From positions 2,232,001-2,296,000 of the forward strand of contig CAWBUL010000006.1 of NCBI GenBank assembly GCA_963791885.1: a DNA stretch of 64,000 nucleotides. Reading direction: 5' to 3'. The translations under genes and the position numbers were made by a program. This document shows, piece after piece, positions 8,065 through 16,658 of this stretch; positions within the stretch are counted from its first letter, which is position 1; each line of letters opens with the position of its first letter. Below the pieces are notes generated by a model. The model did no database searches, had not been told where the DNA came from, and saw only the letters and a program-made list of their open reading frames with translations. Origin of the DNA: CAVSUZ01 sp963791885 (GTDB lineage Bacteria; Pseudomonadota; Alphaproteobacteria; Acetobacterales; Acetobacteraceae).

Positions 8065-8267
8065 ATGGCTCGCACATTGGCGGTGACCGCAAAGAAACAG
8101 GTGACGCTCCGGCGTGAGCTTCTGGGGCATTTGGGTGTTCGCCCGGGGGATCGGATCGTTGTCGATCTGCTGCCCTCGGGGCGCGTGGAGCTACGCGCCG
8201 CTTCGTCGGACCTCTCACCTCTCGGCATTTTTGGGCTGCCTGGCCGCTCGGGGCAAATCGGTTTCTG
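8065..8267 (+). pseudogene. AbrB/SpoVT-type antitoxin, copy 2, truncated by an IS fragment
   Basis: The reading MARTLAVTAKKQVTLRRELL continues through GHLGVRPGDRIVVDLLPSG and VELRAASSDL, so the DNA-binding fold is intact. An extra G in the TTTTTGGG run (about 8230) then shifts the frame, and similarity to copy 1 stops abruptly after GGTTTC at 8267, where IS3-type sequence begins. No toxin gene follows. Identity to copy 1 at the DNA level is high over about 230 bp, 2.15 kb apart and in the same orientation. It could still give a truncated DNA-binding peptide. Confidence 0.7.
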
Positions 8268-8397
8268 CTGCAGGTTGAAGGCGATCTGCTGTTCGCTGAA
8301 CCGCAACTGCTTCATCGGCCAACCCCCTCGGTTGCCTCCCGGCCAAACCCGCGGGCTTTTCTCGGTCAAAACGGTCCAGTTTTCCGGGAGCAGGTCA
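8268..8397 (-). mobile_element. IS3-family insertion sequence remnant (one end and the orfA start)
   Basis: Read on the minus strand, the fragment begins at 8397 with TGACCTGCTCCCGG, like the terminal inverted repeats of many IS3-type elements. At 8315 it opens a frame reading MKQLRFSEQQIAFNLQQ, the typical start of IS3-family OrfA. It is cut off after 17 residues at the junction with the antitoxin copy. Only this end remains; no orfB and no second terminal repeat are visible. Assignment rests on these two motifs. Confidence 0.65.
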
Positions 8398-8466
8398 CCT
8401 CACAACTGTGCCCCAAATTGGTACCCAATGGTCGTGTTCTATCTATGGATAACTTCAGCTAAGTGC

Positions 8467-8513
8467 TGGCGCGCCCGAGAAGATTTCGACTCCTAACCCC
8501 CAGATCCGTAGTC
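8467..8513. repeat. attL: distal copy of the tRNA-Arg 3' end
   Basis: A 47-bp direct repeat of the 3' part of tRNA-Arg(ACG) at 16659-16705, with three ungapped mismatches (ATTTCGAC here, ATTCGAAC in the tRNA). It includes the CCA end, acceptor strand, T arm and variable loop up to the anticodon stem. The integrase remnant begins 186 bp further on, the usual layout of tRNA-borne integrative elements. Confidence 0.88.
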
Positions 8514-8643
8514 CTCTCAACGCTGACGTTGCTAGGCCGGTTTGAGCACCACAGACAAGCAAGAAACCCCTGTGGCACAACACTTATCTTGCATCCAACA
8601 CGCAGTAGGCATACGTGCACCATACATCATCCAAACCGCTCGA

Positions 8644-8664
8644 TTGGGTGACTCTGGGGTGACT
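8644..8664. repeat. 21-bp direct repeat near attL
   Basis: TTGGGTGACTCTGGGGTGAC followed by T, present identically at 16572-16592 near attR. The unit contains GGGTGACT twice. It lies 35 bp before the integrase start; with its position near both ends it could be an arm-type integrase binding site. Confidence 0.7.
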
Positions 8665-8698
8665 GAACGACCACAGGACAGTGCCAGGATATTCTGCA

Positions 8699-9960
8699 AT
8701 GCTTACGAAAACCGACGTCGACCGCACTCTTCCGCGCAGCGCTCCGTATGTGCTGTGGGACGATGAGCTGGGCGGGTTTGGCTGCCGGGTGTTCCCCTCC
8801 GGCAAACGCAGCTTCGTGGTGCGCTACCGGCTGCCCGGCAGCCGCAAGGCATTGCTGATGACGCTTGGGGCATACGGCGTGCTCACTGTCGCGGAGGCGC
8901 GTGGGCAGGCGCGGGAGACGCTGGCCAAGATCAGACTCGGTCAGGACCCACAAGCGGAAGCCATCGCACGCCGTGCCGCGGAGGCAGCCCAGGCGTCGGT
9001 GTCACTGTGGGGAAGCTGGTCGAGCAGTATATTGCCGCCGAGCGACCGCCGGAACCGCAGCCAGCAAGAGTCTGCGCGGGCGTCAGGCTCACCGGTTAGT
9101 CGAAGACACGGTGGTGCACCTGAACCGCTTCGCTACAGCGTATGGCACCCAGGACGCCGGCAGCGTCACACGCGGGGATGTCGTGCGCCTGCTGAACAGC
9201 TATATCCGCCAACCCTCGACGCATCGCCGTATGCATGGCGCGATCAGCCGCATGTATGCCTGGGCACAGCGCAACGAGTTGGTGAGCAACGCGCCAGCGG
9301 ATCACAGCGAAACCACGTGGCAACCGTCGCGCGAGCGCGTGCTGTCGCTTGCGGAGCTGGCACGGGTCTGGGGGGCAGCAGCAACTCTGGACCGCTCTAC
9401 AGTGATACCGTCCAGCCGATGGTCACCACCTGGCCAGCGCCACGCCGAGTGACCGCACGACATGGGGCGAAATCGCCCTTGCGCGCGAGCTGATGGACGC
9501 TGCCTGCGGCCCGCACCAAGGCGCGGCGGCAACATGTGCTGCCGCTACCGCCACTGGCTGTAGCCGTCCTGCAGCGCCGGCGGGCGGCATTTCAGCACGC
9601 CCCCGCGGCCGATGATCTCGTGCTGCCGACGCTGGCGCGTGACGGCAAAGGCATCGCGCCGATCTCCGGCTGGAACTGGCTGAAACGGGTACTGGACCGC
9701 GCTGCTGGCGTCGGATGATGGCGGCTGCACGACCCGCGCAGCGTCTGACGAACTGTGGAGCGCGGCGCCGATGTCGCGGTGCTGGACTACATGCTCAACC
9801 ACGCCAGCCGGCGAGCGTGCGGCGTGATTGGCACCAATCAGCGCGCAACGCTGATCGAGCCGACGCGCAAGGTCAGGCGCTGTGGGACGGGCTGCTGCGC
9901 GAGGCGATTGGACTGCCGCCCGCGGCGTCGAGCGCACCGCGTCTGGTATCGGTGGCCTAA
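8699..9960 (+). pseudogene. Tyrosine integrase of the P4 type (N-terminal DUF4102 domain), multiply frameshifted
   Basis: The first frame gives the Arm-binding domain: YVLWDDELGGFGCRVFPSGK, SFVVRYRLPGSRK and LGAYGVLTVAEAR. The core-binding domain continues in two other frames (GKLVEQYIAAE, then HLNRFATAYG...VTRGDVVRLLN and MHGAISRMYAWAQRN). The catalytic part follows in pieces: VLPTLARDGKGIAPISGWNW, the LHDPRSV segment corresponding to the H-x-x-R box, and VLDYMLNHAS before the expected tyrosine region. At least four indels separate these parts. An intact protein would have about 410 residues. It sits just inside attL and points into the element. Confidence 0.85.
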
Positions 9961-10060
9961 CACCCACACCGCTCCTAGCGGCCCTGGCGTGGTGGTGCCG
10001 AAACGCCGCGGGCTACGTTCCGCTTTCCCGCGCCGCGCGCCGGAGGCACATTGCCGCGCC

Positions 10061-10677
10061 ATGATCCGCAAGTCGCTCGGCGCTGCTGCCGTGCCTGCGT
10101 CGGCCACGCAGCCGCGCTGGCGCAAGCTCGGTGGCGTGGTGGCGGCGGCCCGCATGGTCAGCAACCGGCCGACAGCCAAGCTGTCACGGCTCCCGAGATC
10201 GAAGAACCCGACGGGTCGGCGAGACGTTCCGGCCCGTCTGGCGGGTGCGCTCGCGCTTCGATGTGCTGCTCGCCGCCGGGCAGATCTCGTCCGGGGAATA
10301 TGAGGCCGGTGAATTGTGGGTCCGCGACTTCCACGCCGCCGCCGAGTGCAGCAGCCGGATGGTGGCCGCCTACGAACCCCGGCTGGACTTCGCCCGCGGT
10401 ATCCCCGAACCCGATCAGCGGCGGCTCAACGCCGTGCGCCGGCAGCGCGAGACGGCAGCGGCTCTGGGGCCGGAGCGAATCGGCATCCTCGAGCGGCTAC
10501 TGATTCGCGATCTCTCGTGGCGGAGCTGGCCCGACAGCTGGACATGGTCTGCTCACAGACCGCAAGGTTGACGCGATCGACACCCTCAAGCAGCTCCGCC
10601 GCCATCAGAATGGTGAGCCGGTGCCGGCCTGGCGGGCGCGGCGCAAGATCGTGCTGCAGCTCCGGCAGCGCGACTGA
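10061..10677 (+). pseudogene. Phage-type regulatory protein remnant (DUF6456-like region)
   Basis: After a short N-terminal piece (VVAAARMVSNRPTAK), the main body FDVLLAAGQISSGEYEAGEL is in another frame, with ERIGILERLLIRDLSW in that same frame and VDAIDTLKQLRRHQ near the end. This layout resembles the replication/regulatory proteins annotated as DUF6456 in alphaproteobacterial prophages. Three or more frameshifts divide it. Its last frame ends with the TGA at 10675-10677, which overlaps the next start by one base, so the two genes were translationally coupled. The family assignment is from memory and moderately certain. Confidence 0.45.
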
Positions 10678-11033
10678 TGCCGGAGCAGCTGCGGCAATCC
10701 GGGAACGTCATCGGCTTTCCCAACTGGATTCGCGCGCAGGTAGTCCGCAAAGACGCCATCGGCGCCCTGGCGCGGGTGGTGGTGGCGGAGGAGGCCCGCC
10801 GCGGGAAACGCTTCTACCGTGCCGGCGATCTGTTCAACGCGCTGCGGCCGAAGGGTGGTCCGACGCTGCGCCGGGCGCTCGACTTAGGCCTGGCGGAATG
10901 GCGGCTGTTGCACCTGCCGCAGATGCGTTTTGCTGTGGACGACGCGGGCCGCGTGGCGGTGCTGACGGGAGCCGAGACACCGCTGGTGCGGAAGGGCGAC
11001 TACCGCAAGCCGCACAATTACCCGAAGCGGTAG
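10677..11033 (+). CDS. Hypothetical protein of the integrative element
   Basis: A complete 118-residue basic protein that I do not recognise. It starts at the ATG overlapping the TGA of the preceding gene. Residues 25-50 form a helical segment (GALARVVVAEEARRGKRFYR) followed by GDLFNALRPKGGPTLRRAL, which could be a winged-helix-like DNA-binding unit. There is no signal peptide or membrane segment. Coupling to a phage-type regulatory gene suggests a DNA-related job, but this is inference. Confidence 0.6.
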   Translation: MPEQLRQSGNVIGFPNWIRAQVVRKDAIGALARVVVAEEARRGKRFYRAGDLFNALRPKGGPTLRRALDLGLAEWRLLHLPQMRFAVDDAGRVAVLTGAETPLVRKGDYRKPHNYPKR

Positions 11034-11113
11034 GAGCCACTTGGTGTTAGTAACGTTGCTAATTCGCTCGCCTGGTCATTGTGGTTGAAGGCTCCTCTTG
11101 GATTCCAGCGTTC

Positions 11114-11320
11114 TCATCGCACGCGCCAGTCATCCGGCGGCGGATGCGCGGCGTGATAACCGGCGAGCCGTGTCAGCCAGTGAGCGATGGGTGCGGGGAT
11201 GCGCCGCCGGCCGTTTTCCATCTGCCGAATAGTGGCCTCCGAACAACGCAGCAGCCGGGCCAGAACCACGCGGTTCCAGCCCAACTGCTCACGCACGGCA
11301 GCGAGTTGTGCGGGGGTCAT
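11114..11320 (-). CDS. XRE-family helix-turn-helix protein
   Basis: A 68-residue DNA-binding protein. MTPAQLAAVREQLGWNRVVL, then ARLLRCSEATIRQMENGRRR, make the five-helix Cro/CI-type fold, with CSEATIRQMENG as the recognition helix. Such solo domains control prophage or island genes. It is on the minus strand at the head of a run of minus-strand island genes and faces the end of the 118-residue gene, 80 bp away. Confidence 0.75.
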   Translation of the reverse strand: MTPAQLAAVREQLGWNRVVLARLLRCSEATIRQMENGRRRIPAPIAHWLTRLAGYHAAHPPPDDWRVR

Positions 11321-11343
11321 CGCTGTGCTCCCGCTCCTTGGGA

Positions 11344-11706
11344 TTAAACACCATTGAACGGCTGCGACGGCTGCGACGGCGGCCCGGGCGGAGCAGGAGA
11401 GAACGGCTGCGCCGGTCCTTGTGTAACGAACGGCTGTGTCGGATTGAGCGAAGCGACCACGGCCGGCGCCACCATCTGCACGCAGCTCATGAACTGCGGC
11501 CAGACGCCGGTGGTGCCGGACAAACTCACCATCCAAGGCTGCTCGGTGCCACTGAAATAGATGTGCAGAACCGAGCCGCTGGTGATTTGATGGACGAACT
11601 GGCGAGCGCTACTCGGGTCAATCGCAATACCCACTATATTCTTCTTATTCCCAGCAGCAGCGTTTGGCGTCTGCCAGCTCAGGTTGCTGTCAATCTGGAA
11701 GCTCAT
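11344..11706 (-). CDS. Hypothetical protein, probably truncated at its N-terminus
   Basis: A 120-residue reading with a beta-rich segment (residues 25-85, including IVGIAIDPSSARQFVHQITS) ending in a Pro/Gln-rich tail. The style recalls small exported proteins of acetic-acid bacteria that measure down-regulation or invasion-associated functions, but I cannot name a family. The frame stays open upstream for another 60 codons with protein-like content (RLHLVTLKQGWNIPAGTVTS) without any start codon, so the true N-terminus is likely lost or frameshifted. It may be a pseudogene. Confidence 0.4.
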   Translation of the reverse strand: MSFQIDSNLSWQTPNAAAGNKKNIVGIAIDPSSARQFVHQITSGSVLHIYFSGTEQPWMVSLSGTTGVWPQFMSCVQMVAPAVVASLNPTQPFVTQGPAQPFSPAPPGPPSQPSQPFNGV

Positions 11707-11920
11707 GCTCGTGACAGTGCCGGCCGGGATATTCCAGCCCTGCTTGAGAGTGACCAGGTGGAGGCGAGTGGCCGTATCTGTGGCTGGATGCCACCTATAG
11801 GGCGGCGTCGAAAGCCCGGCGTGATCATCAGTATGCCACCGATCTGCGGCGGTGCCCTGGCCAGCCGTCCAGTAGCCGCTACTACCAGTTGACAGGATAT
11901 CACGTCTCGGTGGCCGTGAT

Positions 11921-12146
11921 TGTCGCCATGGCGGTCAACACGGACGGCCGTCGCGAGGTGCTGGGCATATGAGCGCAGTCATTGCGAGGCCCTTTCGCGA
12001 TGATGAGAAGCAGTGCGGTTCGTGAGGCGAACTGCGCTGCTTCACCCGGGGCGAATGCCTCGGATGACCGGACCCATATACGCACAGCGCGTATGACCGT
12101 TAGTCATCATCGTGCATAAGCAGGAAGCACCGCGTGCAGGTTGCCC
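11921..12146. other. Short stretch with no recognised gene
   Basis: No open frame here reads like a protein, and no repeat or RNA is evident. It separates the truncated hypothetical gene from the phage packaging pair. Confidence 0.4.
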
Positions 12147-12593
12147 TTAAGCAGGTGCTTTCGGCAGTAACGAAGCTGGCGTGCCGTGCACGACGAAACG
12201 GTGATCGGAGATGTTTACCCGATGCTGCAAGCCGCCCGCAGGGGCGGGATAGAAATCAAACGCCCAATGTGCGTAAGCCCAGCCGTCGCGGTGCTCACCG
12301 CTGAGCACCCCGGCCGGATCCCAGATCGGCGGCGGGCAGGCGGCCCAGGGCAGCGGCCCTGCACGATCAGCCACCGGCAGCGCCAGGTAATCCCAGATCG
12401 CCTTCATCCGGTGCCGGTAGACCGCCATGATCCTTTCCTCGACCGTCCGCGCTTCGTCGGGGTAGGCCCCCGTCTGGATCATGTCGGGCAATACGTCCGG
12501 GTCACCGACCATCGGCAACAGCGAAGCCGAGCCGTTCTGGACCGAGTTCCTGCGCTCGCTCACCTTCCGGATCAACTCCTCAAGTGTCGCCAT
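12147..12593 (-). CDS. Hypothetical phage-type protein next to the terminase small subunit
   Basis: A 148-residue soluble protein, MATLEELIRKVSERRNSVQN at the start and a Trp-rich second half (AIWDYLALP, DGWAYAHWAFDFYPAP). I do not recognise the family. Its ATG lies 14 bp inside the end of the terminase small-subunit reading frame, so the pair was translated together. Position suggests a packaging or head-related role, but nothing in the sequence proves it. Confidence 0.6.
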   Translation of the reverse strand: MATLEELIRKVSERRNSVQNGSASLLPMVGDPDVLPDMIQTGAYPDEARTVEERIMAVYRHRMKAIWDYLALPVADRAGPLPWAACPPPIWDPAGVLSGEHRDGWAYAHWAFDFYPAPAGGLQHRVNISDHRFVVHGTPASLLPKAPA

Positions 12594-13023
12594 GCACAAC
12601 CCGCAGCTTGCTCCCGGTTGCCGGCGGTAGCTGCGGCAACAGTCGTGCCTGCATCGGCAGCAGGCCGAATTGCTGGCCCACTGCAGATAGAGCCGGCTGG
12701 CCTGCTGGTAGCCGGTCCAGGCAGGGCTGGTCTTGATGCCGTCCTGGGTGCGCACCGTGGGCCCGGTCTGCATCGCCAGCGCGTAGCTCTTCTCCATCGC
12801 CGCAGCCGCCTTCACCAGCGCAGTGAAGCCGCGCAATGCGCTGTGGCTGAGCGTGCCGGCCTGAAAGCATAGCCGCATGTGGATACGCCACTCACGCTGC
12901 GCATCCGGATCGAGATCGCTGGGCGGTGGCAACTCTGCTTCCAACCGGGTGCGGCCGTGCGCCGCCGGCCTACGCGGCGTCGAAGGCGGCAGGCGCCTCT
13001 GGTCATCTGCCGCCGCGCATGAA
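12580..13023 (-). pseudogene. Phage terminase small subunit, P27 family, frameshifted
   Basis: The core reads LPPPSDLDPDAQREWRIHMR with ALRGFTALVKAAAAMEKSYA and a C-terminal half containing GYQQASRLYLQWAS, then moves frame and ends QFGLLPMQARLLPQLPP before TGA at 12580. This order is typical of P27-type small terminase subunits that select phage DNA for packaging. The N-terminus begins with MRGGR but meets a stop at once, so at least two indels are present. No large terminase gene is found nearby. Confidence 0.65.
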
Positions 13024-13327
13024 AAGGCCTGAAAGCGCGATTGCCAAAGTGCTTGGCGCGACCTGGCAGCGCAACGACTTTGAAGTTTTCGATACCGTAA
13101 TGGGGTAGGTGCCCATGCAACCATCAGCGGCATCACCTGCTCTGCTTGATCGCACGGACAGCGGTGCATGCTTATCCGCAATGCCTTCGGCGCATGCCGA
13201 GCGGAAAGGCGCACGCGACGGATCGTCTCGTGGATCGGCACGGCGGATTTGCCCAGCGATGGCTTCATCGCTGAGGCCGCTCGCAAGCAGTGGCGAAAGG
13301 TCTTGCCGATCACGCCAGAGCCACGCA
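13024..13327. other. Unassigned stretch upstream of the terminase remnant
   Basis: Minus-strand frames contain a helix-turn-helix-like piece (DLSPLLASGLSDEAIAGQI) at about 13240-13300, split from any continuation by frame changes. It may be the remains of a small regulator. Nothing else is recognisable. Confidence 0.3.
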
Positions 13328-13783
13328 TCAGCGGAAGCTCGCCGGGGCGCCTGATAGACCATGCCGAAGCTGATGTCGCTGGCCTGGATAAACTTCGCGC
13401 TGCGGCGATGATGGTGGCTGTGACTGCTGCACCGGCTGTGTTGGCGTGCCGGTGACCTTGCCAGCCTCGACCAAGCCAGCACTGTCGACACGAGCGACTT
13501 CACGAGTTCCGCTACGTGGCACCTTCGGTGTTGCCACCTGTGCCCGGCGCACAACCGGTGCCGGCTGCGGGCCGGTCGTCATGCGGGTTGATTGCATGCC
13601 GCTCATCGGTGTCGTCTTGCGGCCGGTATTCGCGCGTGCTGCACCTTGCATTGGCTGTCTCCTTTCAAATCCCTTTGTGCCAGCGCTGCACATGGGCATT
13701 TGCGCACCGGCAGCAGCACCAGCACCAGGATAGCTTTGCTCAACAGCGACGGGCATCCGCGGGCTCTGCGAACGCGGGCTCAA
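13328..13783 (-). CDS. Possible low-complexity hypothetical protein
   Basis: A 151-residue open frame rich in Ser, Thr, Pro, Gln and Arg, with no domain I can name. A start at an internal methionine (MQGAARANTGRKTTP) is as likely as the first one. It shares strand and orientation with the surrounding phage-type genes, which is the main argument for it being real. Confidence 0.25.
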   Translation of the reverse strand: MSPRSQSPRMPVAVEQSYPGAGAAAGAQMPMCSAGTKGFERRQPMQGAARANTGRKTTPMSGMQSTRMTTGPQPAPVVRRAQVATPKVPRSGTREVARVDSAGLVEAGKVTGTPTQPVQQSQPPSSPQREVYPGQRHQLRHGLSGAPASFR

Positions 13784-13993
13784 TGGTCGGTGAGATCAAG
13801 CGGCGCAGCGCAGGTGAGCTGGGTCTTCCCGAACGATCATCGCCGCGCCTGGCGCGCCAACGCTGTGGACTTCGCTGGCCGCGTCTTCGTCGCTACATAC
13901 GGCAGCGCGCGTGGATTGATCGGCCTGCCACCGCGTCCGGCGAGCGGGTGGCCCGCCATCTGGACCCAATCGTTCGAGTTCACGCCGATCTCC

Positions 13994-14851
13994 TTACGCG
14001 GCCCATGGTTGCGTGCACGTCGAGCTACTCGGAACAGAATGAGCTGAATGGGCATGCGTTGCGCGTGCCGAGACGGTATATGTCTCACCCGGAAACATCC
14101 GTGCGATGCCGATCTGCAGATGCGCGGTCCTGACCGGGCCGTGCAGAATTTTGACTTTACGGGTCGGTGCGATTGGGCTGATCGCCTCGATCTCGCTGAC
14201 CGGCACCCGGCGCGGCGTGAACCGCTGTAGAGCCGGGATATGCAATGGCGCTTCGATCAACAATTCCAGCAGCGGCGCTGCCGAAGCGGGTTGCTGTTGC
14301 TGGCGGCGCTCGGCAAACCGTAAATACTCGCGCAACGCAAAGTCGCTGACCGGCTCCTTCGGCGGCGGGCGGATGAACGCGCCTAACCGATCGGCGAAGC
14401 CGGCGCGATGTGCCGCGTTGTGCGCGTCATGCAACTGCGTCAGAGCGCCGTAGAGGTCAGTGATGGCTGTCGCCAGCCGCTGCTGAGCCTGCACCAGCAC
14501 CGGCCGGTAGTCCTGCCACTTTGCTTCATGAACGGCCGCGCGGGCTTGCTGCACCGCAGCCTGATGCGGCGGGAGCTGCATGTCGATCTGTTCTGATCGC
14601 AGCCTGAGCCGGTAATCGCCGCGGTCGAGATCAGTGATCCGTTGCAGATCGCCGCCGTCGCGCAGCCACTCATGGCGTTGATGCTGATGCTCAAGCAGCG
14701 TCTGCTGGACTTCCGCCTGTTCGGCCAGCAGTGCGTTCAATGCCGCTTCGGCATCGGCGAGCTGCCGGGCCGGCGCAGGTGCGGTCGCTTCCCCAGCGCC
14801 GGCAGCAGGGCGTTTTTCGAAGCGCCCGCCGAGGCGGTCACGCAGCGCCAC
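13994..14851 (-). CDS. Coiled-coil hypothetical protein of the integrative element
   Basis: A 285-residue protein. Residues 28-140 are a long Ala/Gln/Glu/Leu-rich heptad-like helix (ARQLADAEAALNALLAEQAE, VQQTLLEHQHQ), followed by a linker and a second part with ELLIEAPLHIPALQRFTP. Near the C-terminus FPGETYTV resembles the end of phage structural or head-completion proteins. The last 20 residues may already be out of frame. I cannot name the family; a phage morphogenesis or scaffold role is only a guess from context. Confidence 0.5.
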   Translation of the reverse strand: MALRDRLGGRFEKRPAAGAGEATAPAPARQLADAEAALNALLAEQAEVQQTLLEHQHQRHEWLRDGGDLQRITDLDRGDYRLRLRSEQIDMQLPPHQAAVQQARAAVHEAKWQDYRPVLVQAQQRLATAITDLYGALTQLHDAHNAAHRAGFADRLGAFIRPPPKEPVSDFALREYLRFAERRQQQQPASAAPLLELLIEAPLHIPALQRFTPRRVPVSEIEAISPIAPTRKVKILHGPVRTAHLQIGIARMFPGETYTVSARATHAHSAHSVPSSSTCTQPWAA

Positions 14852-15296
14852 GGCTACGCCTCCGGTGGATCGGCGCGATCGCCTGATTTCCGATTTCGGT
14901 GCCGTTGGCCATGATAGTTGCCTCCGATCATGAGCGTGCGCCTTTCTTGACCGTGGCTACAAGTAACGTCACGTCAGCGCGTCAGCCAGGACCGCGAGAG
15001 CGCGACAGCCGCTGCCAGAAAACAGCGCCCAAGGCGCTCCAGCGTCCTTGCAGCCCAGCGCCGGGGGCTGCGCGGCGGCGATTGGGCGCGATTGCAGGAC
15101 TCGGCCATGACCTGCGAAGGCTGCGCGGTGCCGTTGCCCGATCACAAGTTCAACGCCTGGGTCACGATGCTGGCCTCGGCCGGGAACAACATTGGCGTGG
15201 CTTGCATCATCAGTGGCCTTTCACCAGCTCATCGCTCCCCTGGGCTGATCTCGCTCGGACTCAGTTGATCTGCCTCTTTGACCATTGGATCATCAT
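14852..15296. other. Stretch with no clear gene before the HNH-like protein
   Basis: About 445 bp. One plus-strand frame reads MTCEGCAVPLPDHKFNAWVT with a CxxC pair (from about 15108), possibly the end of a small zinc-binding protein, but its start and context are not convincing. Otherwise nothing is recognisable. Confidence 0.35.
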
Positions 15297-16100
15297 ATGA
15301 GGAAGAAAACGCGTCGGCAAAACCTCAGGCAACCTGGTCGCTGCATTTTCTGCGGTGGTTTCAGGATGTCGAAAGAACATCTGTTTTCTGACTGGCTCCG
15401 AGAGCTTTTACCCCACTCGCCCGACCACACGCACACTATGGGCGTTGCTGACGAAGGTCAGCACACAGTTACGCAACATCAGGGGCATTCGGGCACGAAG
15501 AAAATCCGCACTGTCTGTGTTAAGTGCAATTCCGAATGGATAAGCGGCATCGATAACACCGCAAAGAGCGTGGTCCCCCCGATTATCCGTGGCGAGAAGA
15601 CCGCGATTACTCCCGAGGTGCAAAGAGCCATCGCTACGTGGCTTAGCAAGATCGCGATGGTTGGCGATTTAAGGAATCGCGCGAAGATGCTGATCCCTCA
15701 AACACAACGCGACCTGATGATGAATGAACAAAGGGCGCCCGACGAATGGGAAGTCTGGATAGTTCCCTACGGTGGGACGGAGTTTCGCGACCTAGCCTTC
15801 TTCCAAAGATCGGGGAAGTTAGATTTTACACCCGTCACCGGTCCAGGCGGTAAATTCTCCGGTTATGTTGAAACGACTTTCTTCGGCATCGGGTCTCTGA
15901 CCGCTCTGATCATCGGCGACGACCTTCCCGACGTTGATTTTAATGTGGGCAGCCTGAGCAAAATCGCACGGCGTATCTGGCCGCTCGAAGGCAGCAATAT
16001 CGGCTGGCCTCACCCGTTCGTCGGGCCCGACGATCTGGCCATCGACATCATGAACATCCTGCCCCACATGGTCGCGAACTTCCGCAACCAGTCGTCGTAA
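15297..16100 (+). CDS. HNH endonuclease-like zinc protein
   Basis: A 267-residue protein with an N-terminal CIFCGG pair near residue 17, SKEHLFSDWLRELLP just after it, and a second pair in VCVKCNSEW near residue 76. This Cys2 / EH / CxxCN arrangement is that of HNH-type nuclease folds found in prophages and defence islands. The remaining 180 residues are an alpha/beta domain I do not recognise. The ATG at 15297 is preferred over a TTG four codons upstream; neither has a good ribosome-binding site. The gene is intact and visibly less GC-rich than its neighbours, so it looks like a recent acquisition or maintained cargo. Confidence 0.65.
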   Translation: MRKKTRRQNLRQPGRCIFCGGFRMSKEHLFSDWLRELLPHSPDHTHTMGVADEGQHTVTQHQGHSGTKKIRTVCVKCNSEWISGIDNTAKSVVPPIIRGEKTAITPEVQRAIATWLSKIAMVGDLRNRAKMLIPQTQRDLMMNEQRAPDEWEVWIVPYGGTEFRDLAFFQRSGKLDFTPVTGPGGKFSGYVETTFFGIGSLTALIIGDDLPDVDFNVGSLSKIARRIWPLEGSNIGWPHPFVGPDDLAIDIMNILPHMVANFRNQSS

Positions 16101-16110
16101 GCGGCTGCAA

Positions 16111-16560
16111 ACGGCACGACCTGGCGTGCACCGGCGGCCCGGCATGTCCGACACGCCAGGTGATCCAGCAGAACGACCAGCGTGGGCTGGTGGTGGAATC
16201 GCGATCCAGCGCGGGCGCCAGGTGCACAGCCGGATTTCGCTCGCACGCATGAGCGCCTGGGTGCGACCTGCTGCCGTCAGGTGATCCCAGCGGAACAACC
16301 ACACCACCGAAGCGGTGATGCCGGCGTCGAGGAGTTCCAGGCCGTGCCGGGTGAACGCATCGATCTGGTTGAACGGCGGATTCGAGATCACCGAGGCGAA
16401 CGTGCCGGGCGGTGACGCATGACGTCGAGCAGCGCCGTCCATTCGTCGGGGATCTCCACCGTGACACCCGCGCCCAGGAGGATAGCCGGCATGCAAGGGC
16501 GATCTCCGATGCCTGCCACCAGCATACAGCGTGGCGGCATCCAGGGCACAACGACCTGGT
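16111..16560 (-). pseudogene. DNA adenine methyltransferase remnant
   Basis: The minus strand contains VISNPPFNQIDAFTRHGLEL followed by LLDAGITASVVWLFRWDHLT in one frame. NPPF is the catalytic motif IV of N6-adenine methyltransferases. The upstream piece (VVVPWMPPR, then GAGVTVEIPDEWTALLDVM) is in another frame, and the downstream part (FCWITWRVGHAG) in a third. The S-adenosylmethionine-binding N-terminal motif is not visible. It would be a phage-type orphan methylase; now broken. Confidence 0.6.
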
Positions 16561-16571
16561 AGCGGGCTGGC

Positions 16572-16592
16572 TTGGGTGACTCTGGGGTGACT
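16572..16592. repeat. 21-bp direct repeat near attR
   Basis: Identical to the repeat at 8644-8664, with two GGGTGACT units. It lies 67 bp inside attR, mirroring the copy inside attL, in the same orientation. Confidence 0.7.
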
Positions 16593-16658
16593 CAGGATTG
16601 GCTCATCCCGGACGTCTTTTGATAAGTTCAGATAAACAGTTGATTTGGTTGGGTAATA

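Noticed and set aside
8467..8513. A second tRNA-Arg gene at attL
   Set aside because: Only the 3' part is present; the sequence beyond the anticodon stem is unrelated and the T loop is altered.
12147..13328. A single 393-residue phage protein
   Set aside because: It is a composite of a shifted terminase small subunit and the separate 148-residue gene starting at 12593; the two halves belong to different proteins.
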